From Pteria penguin (Eukaryota > Mollusca > Bivalvia > Pterioida > Pteriidae): a stretch of DNA of 64,000 bases. Under the pieces are notes generated by a model, which was given only the letters and a program-made list of their open reading frames with translations, had not been told where the DNA came from and searched no databases. The position numbers and the translations under genes were made by a program. The stretch lies in assembly GCA_035048485.1 (NCBI GenBank), contig CM068581.1:3878430-3942429 (forward strand), written 5' to 3'. This document shows, one piece after another, positions 11,501 to 22,441 of this stretch (within the stretch, counting starts at the first letter, position 1; every line of letters starts with the position of its first letter).

Positions 11501-14500
11501 CATATACACACACATTTACCATAACAAGTGCTACATTTTGATACTAAGACATTTTACCTAGTGACCTTGACCTTAAACTTTTGACTTGTAATTATACTTT
11601 GGTTAAGAAGGTCTATAACAGTGAGGTTTTTTTTTTTTTTTTTTTTCTAAGGGTGCCTGTACCTTTTTATTCGGGAATTTTTTGTCCTAGTTTCATAATG
11701 CTAAAAGATCACTGTTTGGGGAAAATTTAAAGAAATTTGAGGGAAAATCAATGAAATTTCCATCGAGAAGGGTCCTTATAACACACCTGATTTGGAGAAA
11801 AAAGAAACACGGTATAAACAGATTTATCTTACAGTATAAGGAATTGGGTTTTCATATTTCACACATATATTCACCATGATAAGTACCACATTTCGATTCC
11901 AAGACATTTGACCTTGATACTTTGGTTAAGAAATTCTCTAAGCAGATTTCTCTTACAGTATAAGGAATTGGGCTTTCATATTTCACACATATATTCACCA
12001 TGATAAGTACCACATTTCGATTCCAAGACATTTGACCTTGATACTTTGGTTAAGAAATTCTCTAAGCAGATTTCTCTTACAGTATAAGGAATTGGGCTTT
12101 CATATTTCACACATATATTCACCATGATAAGTACCACATTTCGATTCCAAGACATTTGACCTTGATACTTTGGTTAAGAAATTCTCTAAGCAGATTTCTC
12201 TTACAGTATAAGGAATTGGGCTTTTATATTTCACATACACTTCACCATAACAATTTCTACATTTTGATAACATGTACAAGTCATTTGACCTAGTGACCAT
12301 GACCTGGAATTCTCACCTTGTAATTATTATTCAGTTAAGAAAGCAGATTTCTCTTATAATGTAAGAGACAATGGTTTGATATTTTTTTCATTGATTATAT
12401 CTCTTGAGCAGTAAGGTTTTAATGCATGGTACAAATAAATGAAATAACCTTGACCTAGACTCACTTGTAGTCTATAAACAAATTTGTTGTTACTTAATTT
12501 TGCTGCCAGGGGAGGGGGTGGTATTTGACTGGTGATCAGTTTCCATCACTCTGGTATAAAGAGTGTCTGACTGGTGGTCAGTATCTGTCACTCTGGTATA
12601 AAAAGTGTCTGACTGGTGGTCAGTTTCCCTCACTCTAGTATAAAGATTGTCTGACTCGTGATCAGTTTCCGTCACTCAGGTATAAAGAGAGTCTGACTGG
12701 TGATCAGTTTCCCTCATTCTAGTTTAAATAAAGAGTGTCTGAGTGGTGGTCAGTTTCCTTCACTCTAGTGTAAAGAGTGTCTGACTGGTGGTCAGTTTCC
12801 CTCACTCTGGTATAGAGTGTCTGACTGGTGGTCAGTTTCCATCTCTCTGGTTTAAAGAGTGTCTGACTAGTGGTCAGTTTCCATCACTCTTGTCTAGTGT
12901 CATAAACATTAAACATGAAGGGTATCTTGTTTTAAGAAGTCACACATCAAGAATTAGTTTAATGTCTCGGAGCAAAATCAAAACAAAAAACAAACAAATA
13001 AAAACAGTGGACACTAACTTTTATCAAAGGGCAATATTCTATTTGATTCTGAAATGACAGTATTGATAAAGGATTTACTTATCTGAGAATATTCTTTTAC
13101 TTTGTATTTTTCTGTGTACTTCAGTTGCAGAACTCGGTGATATAGGCCAAGAGTAAAAGTAAATAGGTATCATGTGTAAACTCTCTCCAAATACTATTGT
13201 GTAGAAATCAAGTTCTATATTTACCCAAACTCTGTAGAAATCAAGTTCTATGTTTACCTAATTATTTTGTAATATGTTTTCTATAAGGTACGAAGGAGTG
13301 TATGTGCATGTGTAACATTATACAGTGTGTTCTATCATCAGGTGATATGAAATTGCCGGACAGAATCCAGGAGGCCATGCAAATGCAAGTGGAGGCAGAG
13401 AGGAAGAAAAGAGCTAGTATTTTAGAATCAGAAGGTAAGCAAGAACATCACAGTTCAATCTGAAGGTAATCAAGAACATCACAGTTCAATCTGAAGGTAA
13501 GCAAGAACATGACAGTACAATCTGAAGGTAAGCAAGAACATCACAGTTCAATCTGAAGGTAATCAAGAACATGACAGTACAATCTGAAGGTAATCAAGAA
13601 CATCACAGTACAATCTGAAGGTAATCAAGAACATGACAGTACAATCTGAAGGTAATCAAGAACATGACAGTACAATCTGAAGGTAAGCAAGAACATCACA
13701 GTTCAATCTGAAGGTAATCAAGAACATGACAGTACAATCTGAAGGTAATCAAGAACATCACAGTACAATCTGAAGGTAAGCAAGAACATCACAGTACAAT
13801 CTGAAGGTAAGCAAGAACATCACAGTACAATGTGAAGGTAATCAAGAACATCACAGTACAATCTGAAGGTAATCAAGAACATGACAGTACAATCTGAAGG
13901 TAATCAAGAACATGACAGTACAATCTGAAGGTAAGCAAGAACATGACAGTACAATCTGAAGGTAATCAAGAACATCACAGTACAATCTGAAGGTAATCAA
14001 GAACATGACAGTACAATCTGAAGGTAATCAAGAACATCACAGTACAATCTGAAGGTAAGCAAGAACATCACAGTACAATCTGAAGGTAATCAAGAACATG
14101 ACAGTACAATCTGAAGGTAAGCAAGAACATCACAGTACAATCTGAAGGTAATCAAGAACATCACAGTACAATCTGAAGGTAATCAAGAACATGATAGTAC
14201 AATCTGAAGGTAAGCAAGAACATCACAGTTCAATCTGAAGGTAATCAAGAACATGACAGTACAATCTGAAGGTAATCAAGAACATGACAGTACAATCTGA
14301 AGGTAAGCAAGAATATCACAGTACAATCTATAGGTAAGCAATTACATCTAAGCACAATCTGTAGGTAAACAGATCATCACAGTACAATCTGAAGGTAATC
14401 AAGAACATCACAGTACAATCTGAAGGTAAGCAAGAACATCACAGTACAATCTGAAGGTAAGCACGAACATCAGATTACAGGGACATAACATTATCAGATC

Positions 14501-17500
14501 TAAGGTAATCTTGTACATCACACAGCACAGCAAAATCTGAAGGTAAAACGGTTGCACTACAGTACAATTTGAAGGTAGTTAAAAATATCACAGAATAATC
14601 TGATTCTGAAGGTAACAAAGTACATTACAGTACAATCTGAAGGTAACAAAGTATGTCACATTACAACCACATCTACCTGATACAGTGCGGGAGTTTTTAC
14701 GTGCCATGTCTTCCTGATACAGTGAGGGATTGTTTTAGGTGACGTGCCATGTCAACCTGACACAGTGAGGGATTGTTTAGGTGACGTGCCATGTCTACCT
14801 GATACAGTGAGGGATTGTTTTAGGTGACGTGCCATGTCTACCTGATACAGTGAGGGATTGTTTTAGGTGACGTGCCATGTCTACCTGACACAGTGAGGGA
14901 TTGTTTTTGGTGATGTGTCATGTCTTCCTGATATAGTGAGGGATTGTTTTTGGTGACGTGCCATGTCTTCCTGATATAGTGAGGGATTGTTTTAGGTGAC
15001 ATGCCATGTCTACCTGACACAGTGAGAGATTGTTTTAGGTGACGTGCCATGTCTACCTGACACAGTGAGGGATTGTTTTAGGTGACGTGCCAGGTCTACC
15101 TGACACAGTGAGGGATTGTTTTAGGTGACGTGCCAGGTCTACCTGATACAGTGAGGGATTGTTTTAGGTGACGTGCCATGTCTACCTGACACATGACCTC
15201 AGTTTTATGTATCTCATCTGAAAGACAGGACACTGATAAGGTACCAATGAGACTGGAACCCAGTTAATTTGAGGAGGTTTGTCACATAATGACCATCTAT
15301 GGCATTATAAACCCAGTTAATTTGAGGGAGTCTGTCGCATAATGGCTGTGTGTGGCATTATAGACTGTCACCAGTTTTGCTAATTAACAGTCAGACAATA
15401 CATCTAAAGTGAAAAAAACAAAATGGCCACCAATCTTTACAACAAAATGATAAACTTTGATTTCACATCATCTTACTGGAGTGTAACAAAGTTACTGCTA
15501 TCATTGCTAAATGTTCCTGGTTTGGTCTGAACAGTGTTGATGGAGAGTAGAATTAACTTCTCTTTTCTGTCCTGAAGTGGGGATACTACATCACTGGATA
15601 TGCAGTGCCAAATACACAAAGAACAAAATGGCAGACAATTGCAATAAGATTGCAGACAAAAGGTTTGCAAACATGACCCAAGAAAAGGCTATCGGTGATC
15701 AGTAAAATGCTATTATCCAAGATATTGCCTTGTCTAGGAAAATATTCAATAAAAGGGCCCTGTCTATGAAAATATTGGTTCTCTGCAGCTTCATTCTTGG
15801 AAAACTTCCAACATTTTTTCCTTTTGACAAGGTGTTGTGTACATATGGTCTTGTCTCCAAGATCAAGGTCACCATAGACTGTGGAATTTCCTTGTTATTT
15901 GTAAGGCTATATTTTCTTTAGATATGTGGTGTAATATCTGGCAAAATTGTGTTTTATGACAAGGCAATGTGTCATGACCTTGACCCAGGTTCATGTCTCC
16001 AAGAGTATATGATCAACGACGCTTTCTGGGCTATATTTTTTCACTGCTTCAGTTCTACATTTTGATACCTGGTACAATATTTCCTTATAACAAGTTAGTT
16101 TGTTCTGACCTTGACCCAGGATTTTCACTCAAAGTTAAGGAGACTGTCTAGGCAATATTTTCTCTATGTTTTATTTATTTTTGCAACTTCATAGCTGGAA
16201 TAAGTGGTCCTTGTGACAAGGTAATATGTCATGATCTTAACCCAGAGTTATGACTCAAAGTCAAGGTCACCGTAGATTTTGATGAAATTTTCTTGTTACA
16301 AGTGTTATTGCCCTCTAAGTAAGTGTTATTTTTGCCCTTTATAGAAAGTTAAAATCCTAAAAAGTAGTAACAGAATACAGAAGTGCAGATCAAGTTCGAC
16401 TTTTGTCACAATTGACTTACTTTTTCCAGAGTCATTGCCCTCTGTCCAAAATCAGTTTTCCGCACTTTACTTATTCTTGCTTACAGATATCAAGCTGAAA
16501 CATGGTAGCAAGTTTCTCCATTTTTCAGCCCTTTATGGATTTGTAGGGACCGTTGGTGGACTTTTATTGCTTTGGTAATACTCTCATAATGCTTGTTTGG
16601 TGTGGATATCCTTGATTGCTTGTTCAACTTTTTCCAGTTCATTCACCCTTAACACATGGGATTCATCTTCTAAGTAGTTATTAGTAGTTATCTTTTTACT
16701 TTAATGTGCATGTAATACTTTTACTTTATGAATATTTGACCTTGTTATTAGCATTTTTTGGAGTCCCTTTTTTTGCTGCATAGCATTTTCAAGCCAGTTA
16801 CAGTTGGAAGTTACAGTGAACAGAACTGATATCCACACACTTGACATGAACCTATTGATGAATGACAAATGTTATGACTGAAAAAAAGTAATTTTTGCAG
16901 ACAAAATAAATCTGTCTTGTTTTATTTCTAAACTCAACTGTCAGATATTTTTTCAAAGTAAATAATGTGCAGATGGCCAGTGCCATTCATATGTTGTGAT
17001 ATTGAAATTCATGTTCATTTACTCTGTATTAAATCTTTTAGGGATAAGACAAGCTGAGATTAATGTAGCAGAAGGACAAAAAAGATCAAAAATCCTTATA
17101 TCTGAAGCATTTCAACTAGAGCAAATAAACAAAGCTCAAGGTCAGTTCCTTTATAAAGCCTTTTCAGCTAGATCAAGTAAAACATTATTTTCATTGAGGG
17201 CAATATACAGAACATAGGGCATTCTCACATGTAATCAATAAGAGTAAATAAACAGAGAATGAAGAATAATGCGATCAGGTAAATGTGAATGGATTAATGA
17301 ATGAAAATAATACAGTTAGGTAAATATGTGTCGATTAATGAAGAAAAATAATGCAGTAAGTAAATGTGAATGGAATAATGAATGAAAATAATGCAGTGAG
17401 ATAAATGTGAATGGATTTATGAATGAGTTGATGAATTACTCTAACAAATGAGGAATACTTTTATCTGTCAGTAATAATTCATTCTTTGAAGAGCAGTGTA

Positions 17501-20500
17501 AAATGGTGCTTTTGAGAACACACCATTAAGTTGACATCTTTGCTGTCTACAACAAGAAAACGCGTTAATAGAAACAGTAATATCTCATTTTTCGTGCAAT
17601 TAAATAATAAATTTATGGTTTGTAGGAGAAGCTGAAGCCATAACTAAATTAGCAGCAGCAAAAGCTGAGGCCATTAAAGCTGTTGCTATGGCAATATCAG
17701 AAGAGGTAAATCCATGTTAAACTATTTCTCAATCTTTGAATTTTAGCTGAAGTTTGAAGTTGGCTGTAGTCAAGGCCATGTGCCCATCATCTGTCGAACA
17801 TCTATTGTTTTTAGCATTTTAAGTCTTTTCTTTAGAACTGTTTAAGGGAATTTGATGAAACTTGGTGGTAATGAAGCACTGAAGGTTTACTACAGAGTTG
17901 TTGCTTTTCTGACGGGTTCATTATGGGTGATCCAAGGTAGGGCAACATCTACCCCATAGGGTACCCTTATATAAACTTCTTCCCCAGCTGGGTTGTGTAG
18001 GTTGTTAAATAAATACATTGATGTGAGATTTGGTTGTTTGTTTTTGTTGGGGTTTTTTTTTCAGTCTGAAATCAAATGTTTATTGTTTTTCTGATAAATA
18101 TTTTGACTTTGTCAGTTTTACACATTTTCAATGAATTTCTTTCTTTTCAATCATTTCTTTTATTGTATATTCTTCATTAAGCATTCATTTTGTACATGAT
18201 ATTTCATTTTCAGGAAATAATGTTTTGTGACAAATTTGAATTCGAACATTAGATATTTGGAATTGTATTTTGGCTAGATTGATTCATGGGTAGATTCTGG
18301 ACAGGGCAATGTAGATCCAAGAGTAGGCTTAATCAAGTCTCTATATTAGAAGTAGAATTAGTCCCAATGTCCCTGATACAAAATTCTGCTCATTGTCATA
18401 CTGCATTCTCTAAATGTTTCCACATTAACATTTCACATTAACATATTATAAGGAGCACAGAACAAGGAATAATTATTAATGAAAACATAACATAGAGACT
18501 TGAACAAGTCTAATCCAAGAGTAAAGTGTCTATATGAATAGACACTTGAAATAAACTGTATAGAATGAAAAACATACTCTAACGGTGGCTTTGTTTTTTG
18601 TTAGCTTTTCATTCAAGAACATTCTGTTAATATATAATTCTGTCAAGTTCTGAAGGTGCTCAGATGTGCATTATAGGCTTCCATGATTAGCTTTGGGTTT
18701 CTTGATCCAAGAGTTTTTCAAAATTTTCAAGTTTTCACAAAAGTTTATTCTAAAGTTAACTTTATTAACTCCCTTACTCATTATTTCTTATAGCTCCTTA
18801 ATTACATAGAAATCTTTTTCTGCTGGATTGACATCGTTGCAAGCCACAGTTATTGAGTCTGCCTCCTCCCTCACAGGGAAGAGACAGACTCAATAACCCT
18901 GACATGCGACAATGCTGAATTGATGACTATCTTGTTTACAGAATGGAAATAATGCAGTGGCATACAACGTAGCAGAACAGTATGTTGAGGCATTTGGTCA
19001 GCTTGCGAAGGAAAATAATACCATGATCTTACCATCCAATACAGCTGATGCTGGCAGCATGGTAGCACAGGTAAAATATACCACTGGCTGACATATCACT
19101 ATTAAGTACAGCTGATGTTGGCAACATAGTAACAAAAGTGAAATATTTTACTTAATGACATCCAATAAGGCTGATTATGGTAGCACAGATAAGATATATT
19201 ACTGAATGACTTATATCCATCCAATAGAGCTGATACTGGTAGCATTGTCACACTGGTAAAATATACCATCATTCAACATATTACCATCCAGAACAGCTGG
19301 GGCCAGTTGTTCGAATTTTTAACAAGTGGTTAAGGTTTGATATACAATTACTTTAATTAATAACATTTCTGTATAAAACTCTGAATTACTTTTCAAAGTT
19401 TGTTTCATATGCTACAAATCAGTACATAGGTTATTACTTTAAGCCTTCTCATTTCAAAGATATAGTTAGATGAATTCATTGGTTAACTTAACTAGTGGTT
19501 AAACTTTCGAACAACTGGCCCCTGATGCTGACAGCAGTCACACAAGAAAAGTATACTTACTAACATCAAGTACAGCTGGTCACACAGGTAAATCTACCAC
19601 TTACTGACATATTACCATCCAATACTACTGATCCTGGAAGCATGGTCACACAGGTAAATCTACCACTTAATCTACCACTTACTGACATATTACCATCCAA
19701 TACTACTGATCCTGGAAGCATGGTCACACAGGTAAATCTACCACTTACTGACATATTACCATCCAATACTACTGATCCTGGAAGCATGGTCACACAGGTA
19801 AATCTACCACTTACTGACATATTACCATCCAATACTACTGGTCCTGGAAGCATGGTCACACAGGTAAAATAGGTGGGCAGGCTTGGAATAGTGGTTAAGC
19901 ATTTGGCTTAAGACGCTGATGATCCGGGTTCGATTCCCAGATTGCGTCACTATGTTTAAGAGGTTGGTTACCTCCTGCTGCCATGTCGTGTCATGTAACT
20001 GAAAAATTGTTGAAAGCGACATACATAACCAATTAACCCAACCCAAACCACACAAGTACAATATACCACTCACTGAGATACTAGCATCCAATACAACTCA
20101 TCCTGGAAGCATGGTCTTACAGAAAAAATATACCACTCACTGAGATATTAGCATCCAGTACAACTCATCCTGGAAGCATGGTCTTACAGAGAAAATATAC
20201 CACTCACTGAGATATTAGCATCCAATACAACTCATCCTGGAAGCATGGTCTTACAGAAAAAATATACCACTTACTGCCTTACAATACAGCTGATGCTGAC
20301 AGTATGAAAAGTAAAGTACACCACTTACTGCCATACAATACAGCTGATGCTGACAGCATGATCACAAAAGTAAAGTATACCACTTACTGCTATCTTATAC
20401 AACTGATGCTGCTGCATGGCACAAGTAGCAAAGATGAAATATACACTGACTGACATCCAGTACAGCTAATGCTGACAGCAGAGTATACCACTGACTGACA

Positions 20501-21713
20501 TATTACTTTCTTATACAACTGATGCTGACAGCATGGTCACAGAAGTCAAGTGTACCACTTGATGACATATTATCTTTTGATATAGCTGATGCTGGAAGCA
20601 TGGTTACACAAATAATGTATAACACTTACTGCCATTTAACACTGCTAGTGCCAGCAGCAGGGCCACTCAGATAGAGTGCACAAATTAATACTCAACAAGA
20701 GATTTGAATCACAGATGCAATGGGCCAAGTTGCAAAACTTGCACCTTAGAGTGAATAATGTCTTGCTGTCTTGCTACATTCTTTTAAGAAAGATTAGAGT
20801 CCCCTACCTGCAAACTTACATGAATTTTTAGTCTATGGTCCATAATGCTCTGACATTGACCTCTGATTTTTTGACCCCAGAAACAGTAAGGCACATCTTC
20901 CACTCAGGGTGAGTAAGTGTATTATGTTTCATTGCAATAGCACTTAACATAATAGACTTGTTGTCCAGAAACCAGTTTTTTATATTCCACTCCTATGACC
21001 TTGACCTTTGACCTTTTGACCCAAGAAACAATAGGGCACATCTTCAATTCATGGTGAGTAAGTGTATGATGTTTCATTGCAATACTACTAAAGGTATTAA
21101 ACTTATGGTCCGGGAGCCAATTTTTGATACCCTACTCCTATGAATTTGACCTTTTGACCCCAAAAACGATAGGGCACATCTTTTACTTATTATGAGTAAG
21201 TGTATGAAGTTTCATTGCAATAGCACTAAACGTATTGGACTTATGGTCCAGAAACCAATTTTTGATACCACACTCCTATGACCTTGACCTTTGACCTTTT
21301 GACCCCCAAAACAACAGGGCACATCTGCCACTCATGGTGAGTAAGTGTATGAAGTTTCATTGCAGTAGCACTGATTGTTTTAGTCTTATGGTGCAGAAAC
21401 CAATTGTTGACGGACGCCGCCTCACATCAGATTAAGAGCTGAGTTTTGCAACTCGGCTAATAAGTGCATTTAACATATTTGGGTTTATAGTAGTAGGTTC
21501 AACTTGTGATTTCTATAGACATTTCTCATCTGCATTGTTTTCAAAATCTTTTCATTTGTATTTTGTATATTGTATGGTTTAAGAAAAAAGATATGAAAGC
21601 CAAACTGAAATTGAATGTTTTTGCAGGCAATGGCAGTTTACAAAAATCTTTCAACATCAAATATAGGGGCAAGAAAGACAGGGGAGATAAAATTAGAAGA
21701 ACAAAATGAATGA
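2567..21713 (+). CDS. STOML2: STOML2, mitochondrial stomatin-like protein 2 (11 coding exons)
   Basis: Coding exons: 2567-2617, 5180-5305, 5743-5842, 7911-7969, 10623-10755, 11020-11076, 13342-13434, 17042-17140, 17626-17705, 18942-19070, 21627-21713. All junctions are GT..AG and all phases agree, giving 1014 nt and 337 aa, close to the ~356 aa of vertebrate STOML2. Residues 1-35 are basic and poor in acidic residues, as in a mitochondrial presequence. Residues 36-~190 form the SPFH (stomatin/prohibitin) domain, with VPQQEAWIVERFGKYH, SLDGVLYLKIFNPYQ, ASYGVEDARYAVTQLAQTTM and RERELLN. An alanine/glutamate-rich coiled-coil stretch (MQVEAERKKRASILESEG, NVAEGQKRSKIL, AEAITKLAAAKAEA) follows. The C-terminal part (VAEQYVEAFGQLAKENNT, LPSNTADAGSMVAQAM) is typical of STOML2. 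Family role: inner-membrane scaffold that binds cardiolipin and organises respiratory supercomplexes and proteases. The first exon is the least certain; translation could instead start at the in-frame ATG at 5180. AATAAA signals lie at 22407 and 22422. Confidence 0.93.
2618..5179 (+). other. STOML2 intron 1
   Basis: This intron of about 2.6 kb starts with the donor gtaatg and ends with ttgatag. Apart from the SINE at 4675-4910 it contains two diverged stretches around 'gcgtattttacat' (3357-3420) and 'gcgtattatacac' (4098-4195). These look like pieces of the same dispersed repeat. No coding exon was recognised. Confidence 0.55.
4675..4910 (+). repeat. tRNA-derived SINE (family with 'gagacagtaaaaac' body), copy 1
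   Basis: The tRNA-like head 'gtggcctagtggataaagtg' (A box) and 'gggtttaactccc' (degenerate B box) is followed by the body 'ttctgtctttttgatgagac', 'gatccctcactgcttcgagt' and 'gatgccgtcaccatatacat'. Copies with the same order of motifs occur at 26163-26436 and 55730-55952. The segment after it (4910-5035) repeats the motif 'gagtcatacttgagt' and a second piece of the SINE tail, so the insertion has been partly rearranged. Confidence 0.8.
5843..7910 (+). other. STOML2 intron 3 with dispersed mollusc-type repeats
   Basis: The interval contains no exon. Around 5975-6140 is a + strand member, and around 6750-7450 a - strand member, of a dispersed family recognisable by 'atgaaacttggtrgaaatga' and 'aagggtgtctt'. 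A short (ccat)/(gtctgtct) tract lies at 7647-7693. Confidence 0.5.
8048..9640 (+). repeat. G-rich 32-bp minisatellite in STOML2 intron 4
   Basis: About 48 tandem units with the consensus GTGATTTCCTTGTTATCAGG followed by GGAGGGGGATGA. Single-base variants and occasional deletions are scattered throughout. It starts about 80 bp after the donor of exon 4. Each unit carries a purine run of the type GGGGAGGGGG, so the + strand and the pre-mRNA hold dozens of closely spaced G-runs. A few units (near 8828, 9292) are truncated to 'ggggaaggggtatccttgt', and that variant recurs about 465 bp apart, which suggests a higher-order duplication inside the array. Confidence 0.9.
9900..10622 (+). repeat. Tandem copies of the STOML2 exon 5 acceptor region
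   Basis: The block 'tactgagatatagatgtgt(gt)aacacaggatgtttatgt' + 'aagctttag/aacttcag' + 'gcaagttatggagtagaag' is repeated about four times (starts near 9914, 10430, 10502, 10574). Only the last one, at 10623, continues into coding sequence (GATGCCAGATATGC). The earlier copies therefore hold a polypyrimidine/AG acceptor and the first 20 or so nucleotides of exon 5, followed by intron-like sequence. One copy is split by the MITE at 9956-10401. Confidence 0.85.
9956..10401. mobile_element. piggyBac-type (TTAA) MITE, copy 1
   Basis: This 446-bp non-coding element has perfect 15-bp terminal inverted repeats, AGTGCTATTAGAATG at the left and CATTCTAATAGCACT at the right. It is flanked on both sides by TTAA (9952-9955 and 10402-10405). 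TTAA target duplication is characteristic of piggyBac transposition. A second copy with the same interior is at 22442-22859. The unoccupied target sequence is preserved in a neighbouring tandem copy at 10604-10622. Confidence 0.9.
11388..12480 (+). repeat. Dispersed repeat with a 124-bp tandem core
   Basis: It starts with 'ttatacccccc' and 'tataggaatcaccctgtctg', the same opening as the repeat at 53956. It then carries three and a part units with a 124-bp period, beginning at 11831, 11955, 12079 and 12203 ('acagtataaggaattggg'). Units contain 'catttgaccttgatacttt' and 'aagaaattctctaagcag'. It lies in STOML2 intron 6. No coding potential is seen. Confidence 0.8.
12525..12895 (+). repeat. 42-bp tandem repeat in STOML2 intron 6
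   Basis: About nine units of 42 bp. The consensus runs 'gactggtggtcagtttcc' then 'atcactctggtataaagagtgtct'. The unit length is divisible by three, so frames stay open on both strands (for example 12490-12675 on the - strand). These frames are repeat artefacts, not genes. Confidence 0.88.
13431..14480 (+). repeat. 31-bp minisatellite built on the STOML2 exon 7 splice donor
   Basis: Exon 7 ends 'gaatcagaag' and is followed by the donor gtaagc at 13435. The next roughly 33 units of 31 bp repeat 'gtaakcaagaacatsacagt' + 'acaatctgaag'. Each unit therefore recreates an exon-end-like 'tctgaag' followed by gtaagc or gtaatc. Units with gtaagc (consensus-like donor) and gtaatc (weaker) are interspersed. 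Degenerate units continue to about 14660. Confidence 0.92.
14672..15190 (+). repeat. 43-bp tandem repeat in STOML2 intron 7
   Basis: About twelve units with the consensus 'cctgatacagtgagggattg' + 'ttttaggtgacgtgccatgtcta'. A two-copy repeat ('cccagttaatttgagg..') follows at 15255-15365. The reading frame seen on the - strand at 14838-15050 is a repeat artefact. Confidence 0.88.
15366..17041 (+). other. Rest of STOML2 intron 7, dispersed repeats
   Basis: From 15700 to 16320 there are several diverged units of the 'caaggtcaccatagactgtg' / 'catgaccttgacccaggttc' type, a mollusc-like dispersed repeat. No exon was recognised before the acceptor 'aatcttttag' at 17041. Confidence 0.5.
17225..17430 (+). 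repeat. Short tandem repeat in STOML2 intron 8
   Basis: Three to four units of about 57 bp around 'aggtaaatgtgaatggatta' and 'atgaatgaaaataatgcagt'. It lies just downstream of the exon 8 donor (17141). Confidence 0.75.
17706..18941 (+). other. STOML2 intron 9
   Basis: The interval is bounded by the donor gtaaat and the acceptor tttacag. It includes a member of the dispersed family 'gatgaaacttggtggtaatg' at 17755-18005. No further exon was recognised. Confidence 0.5.
19021..20290 (+). repeat. Tandem cassettes of the STOML2 exon 10 end plus splice donor
   Basis: The last part of exon 10 reads 'ttaccatccaatacagctga' 'tgctggcagcatggtagcacag' followed by the donor gtaaaatatacc. Cassettes with the same order (exon end, 'catggtcacacag', gtaaa-type donor, 'taccacttactgacata') follow at least four times between 19600 and 19870 at about 60-75 bp spacing. 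More diverged cassettes run on to about 20600. Several are near-identical, so recent expansion is likely. Frames across them translate as repeats of LPSNTTDPGSMVTQV, an echo of the true exon sequence LPSNTADAGSMVAQ. Confidence 0.88.
19874..20052 (+). repeat. tRNA-derived SINE inserted in the exon 10 cassette array
   Basis: The tRNA-like head has 'tggaatagtggttaag' and the B box 'gggttcgattccc'. The body is 'tttaagaggttggttacctc', 'ctgaaaaattgttgaaagcg', and the tail is rich in aacc. Flanks 'cacacaggtaaaat' and 'cacacaagtacaat' look like a slightly decayed target-site duplication within the array. It is the same family as 1100-1232. Confidence 0.85.
20690..21460 (+). repeat. Dispersed element with ~150-bp internal tandem units
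   Basis: Four units contain 'gaccttttgacccc', 'agggcacatcttccactc', 'gtgagtaagtgtatgaagtt' and 'tcattgcaatagcac'. The element starts near 'gccaagttgcaaaacttg' and ends near 'gagttttgcaactcggc', a short inverted pair. It occupies the 3' end of STOML2 intron 10. Confidence 0.8.
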
Positions 21714-22441
21714 AGAGGAATTTCCATTGTTTGTCTAGTCTCTTGCTATGACGGGACCTGTGATAGTGTGATCTATGATGATAGGAACATGTGATCCGTT
21801 CTGATGATTGACAGGAAATACACACCATTTGTACATTATCTTTTATTAGTACATAAATATATATAAATACTCAATACAGGTTCTTTTTTTGTTACTTCCT
21901 TAACACTAATGTATATATATGAAAGAAGGAGATTTTCTGTAATGAATTAATAGTACACAGGACTGGCGTTCTGAAGTACTTGATCTTTCATTAATACTCA
22001 TCAAAGATAGCCATGTAAACAATTTGGGAATTTTGGGTAAGAACTATCAGTTTTCAACAAACGATCACTGCAAAGTGGAAAAATTTATGTATGGGAATAT
22101 GATAAATGTATAAATTATGGAATTTTTCCAATTTACAGTCTTATATATTATAGTGAAAACTAAAAATATAATGAATGTATGAGTTATTAACTGTTTAGAA
22201 ATTTCAACAATTTTTGTGATGATAATTTTTGCCCAAGAAATTAGCAATACAGTGCAACTTCTTTATCTTAAATCTGAAGAAACCATCAAAAGTACTATGA
22301 GATCGTTAGATCAAGATATCAAAACTTTGACGTCCAGCCATAAATTGAGGGCATGTTCACAAACTTGTATAAGACATGGGCCATTATTTTTATATGAAAC
22401 TTGTCCAATAAAATACTTGTAAATAAAATACATATACTTAA
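21714..22441 (+). other. STOML2 3' UTR and downstream sequence
   Basis: This AT-rich stretch follows the TGA at 21711-21713. Candidate polyadenylation signals AATAAA lie at 22407-22412 and 22422-22427, immediately before the MITE insertion at 22442. If those signals are used, the transcript would end almost at the element boundary. The site actually used cannot be told from sequence. Confidence 0.5.

Noticed and set aside
13431..14480. CRISPR-like regular repeats
   Set aside because: The 31-bp units are directly adjacent without unique spacers, and the region is a spliced animal intron. It is a minisatellite, not a CRISPR array.
19566..19872. Open frames with repeated DGNMSVSGRFTCVTMLPGSVVL (-) and LPLTDILPSNTTDPGS (+)
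   Set aside because: The + frame echoes the end of STOML2 exon 10 through tandem cassettes. The - frame is its antisense shadow. Neither is a separate gene.
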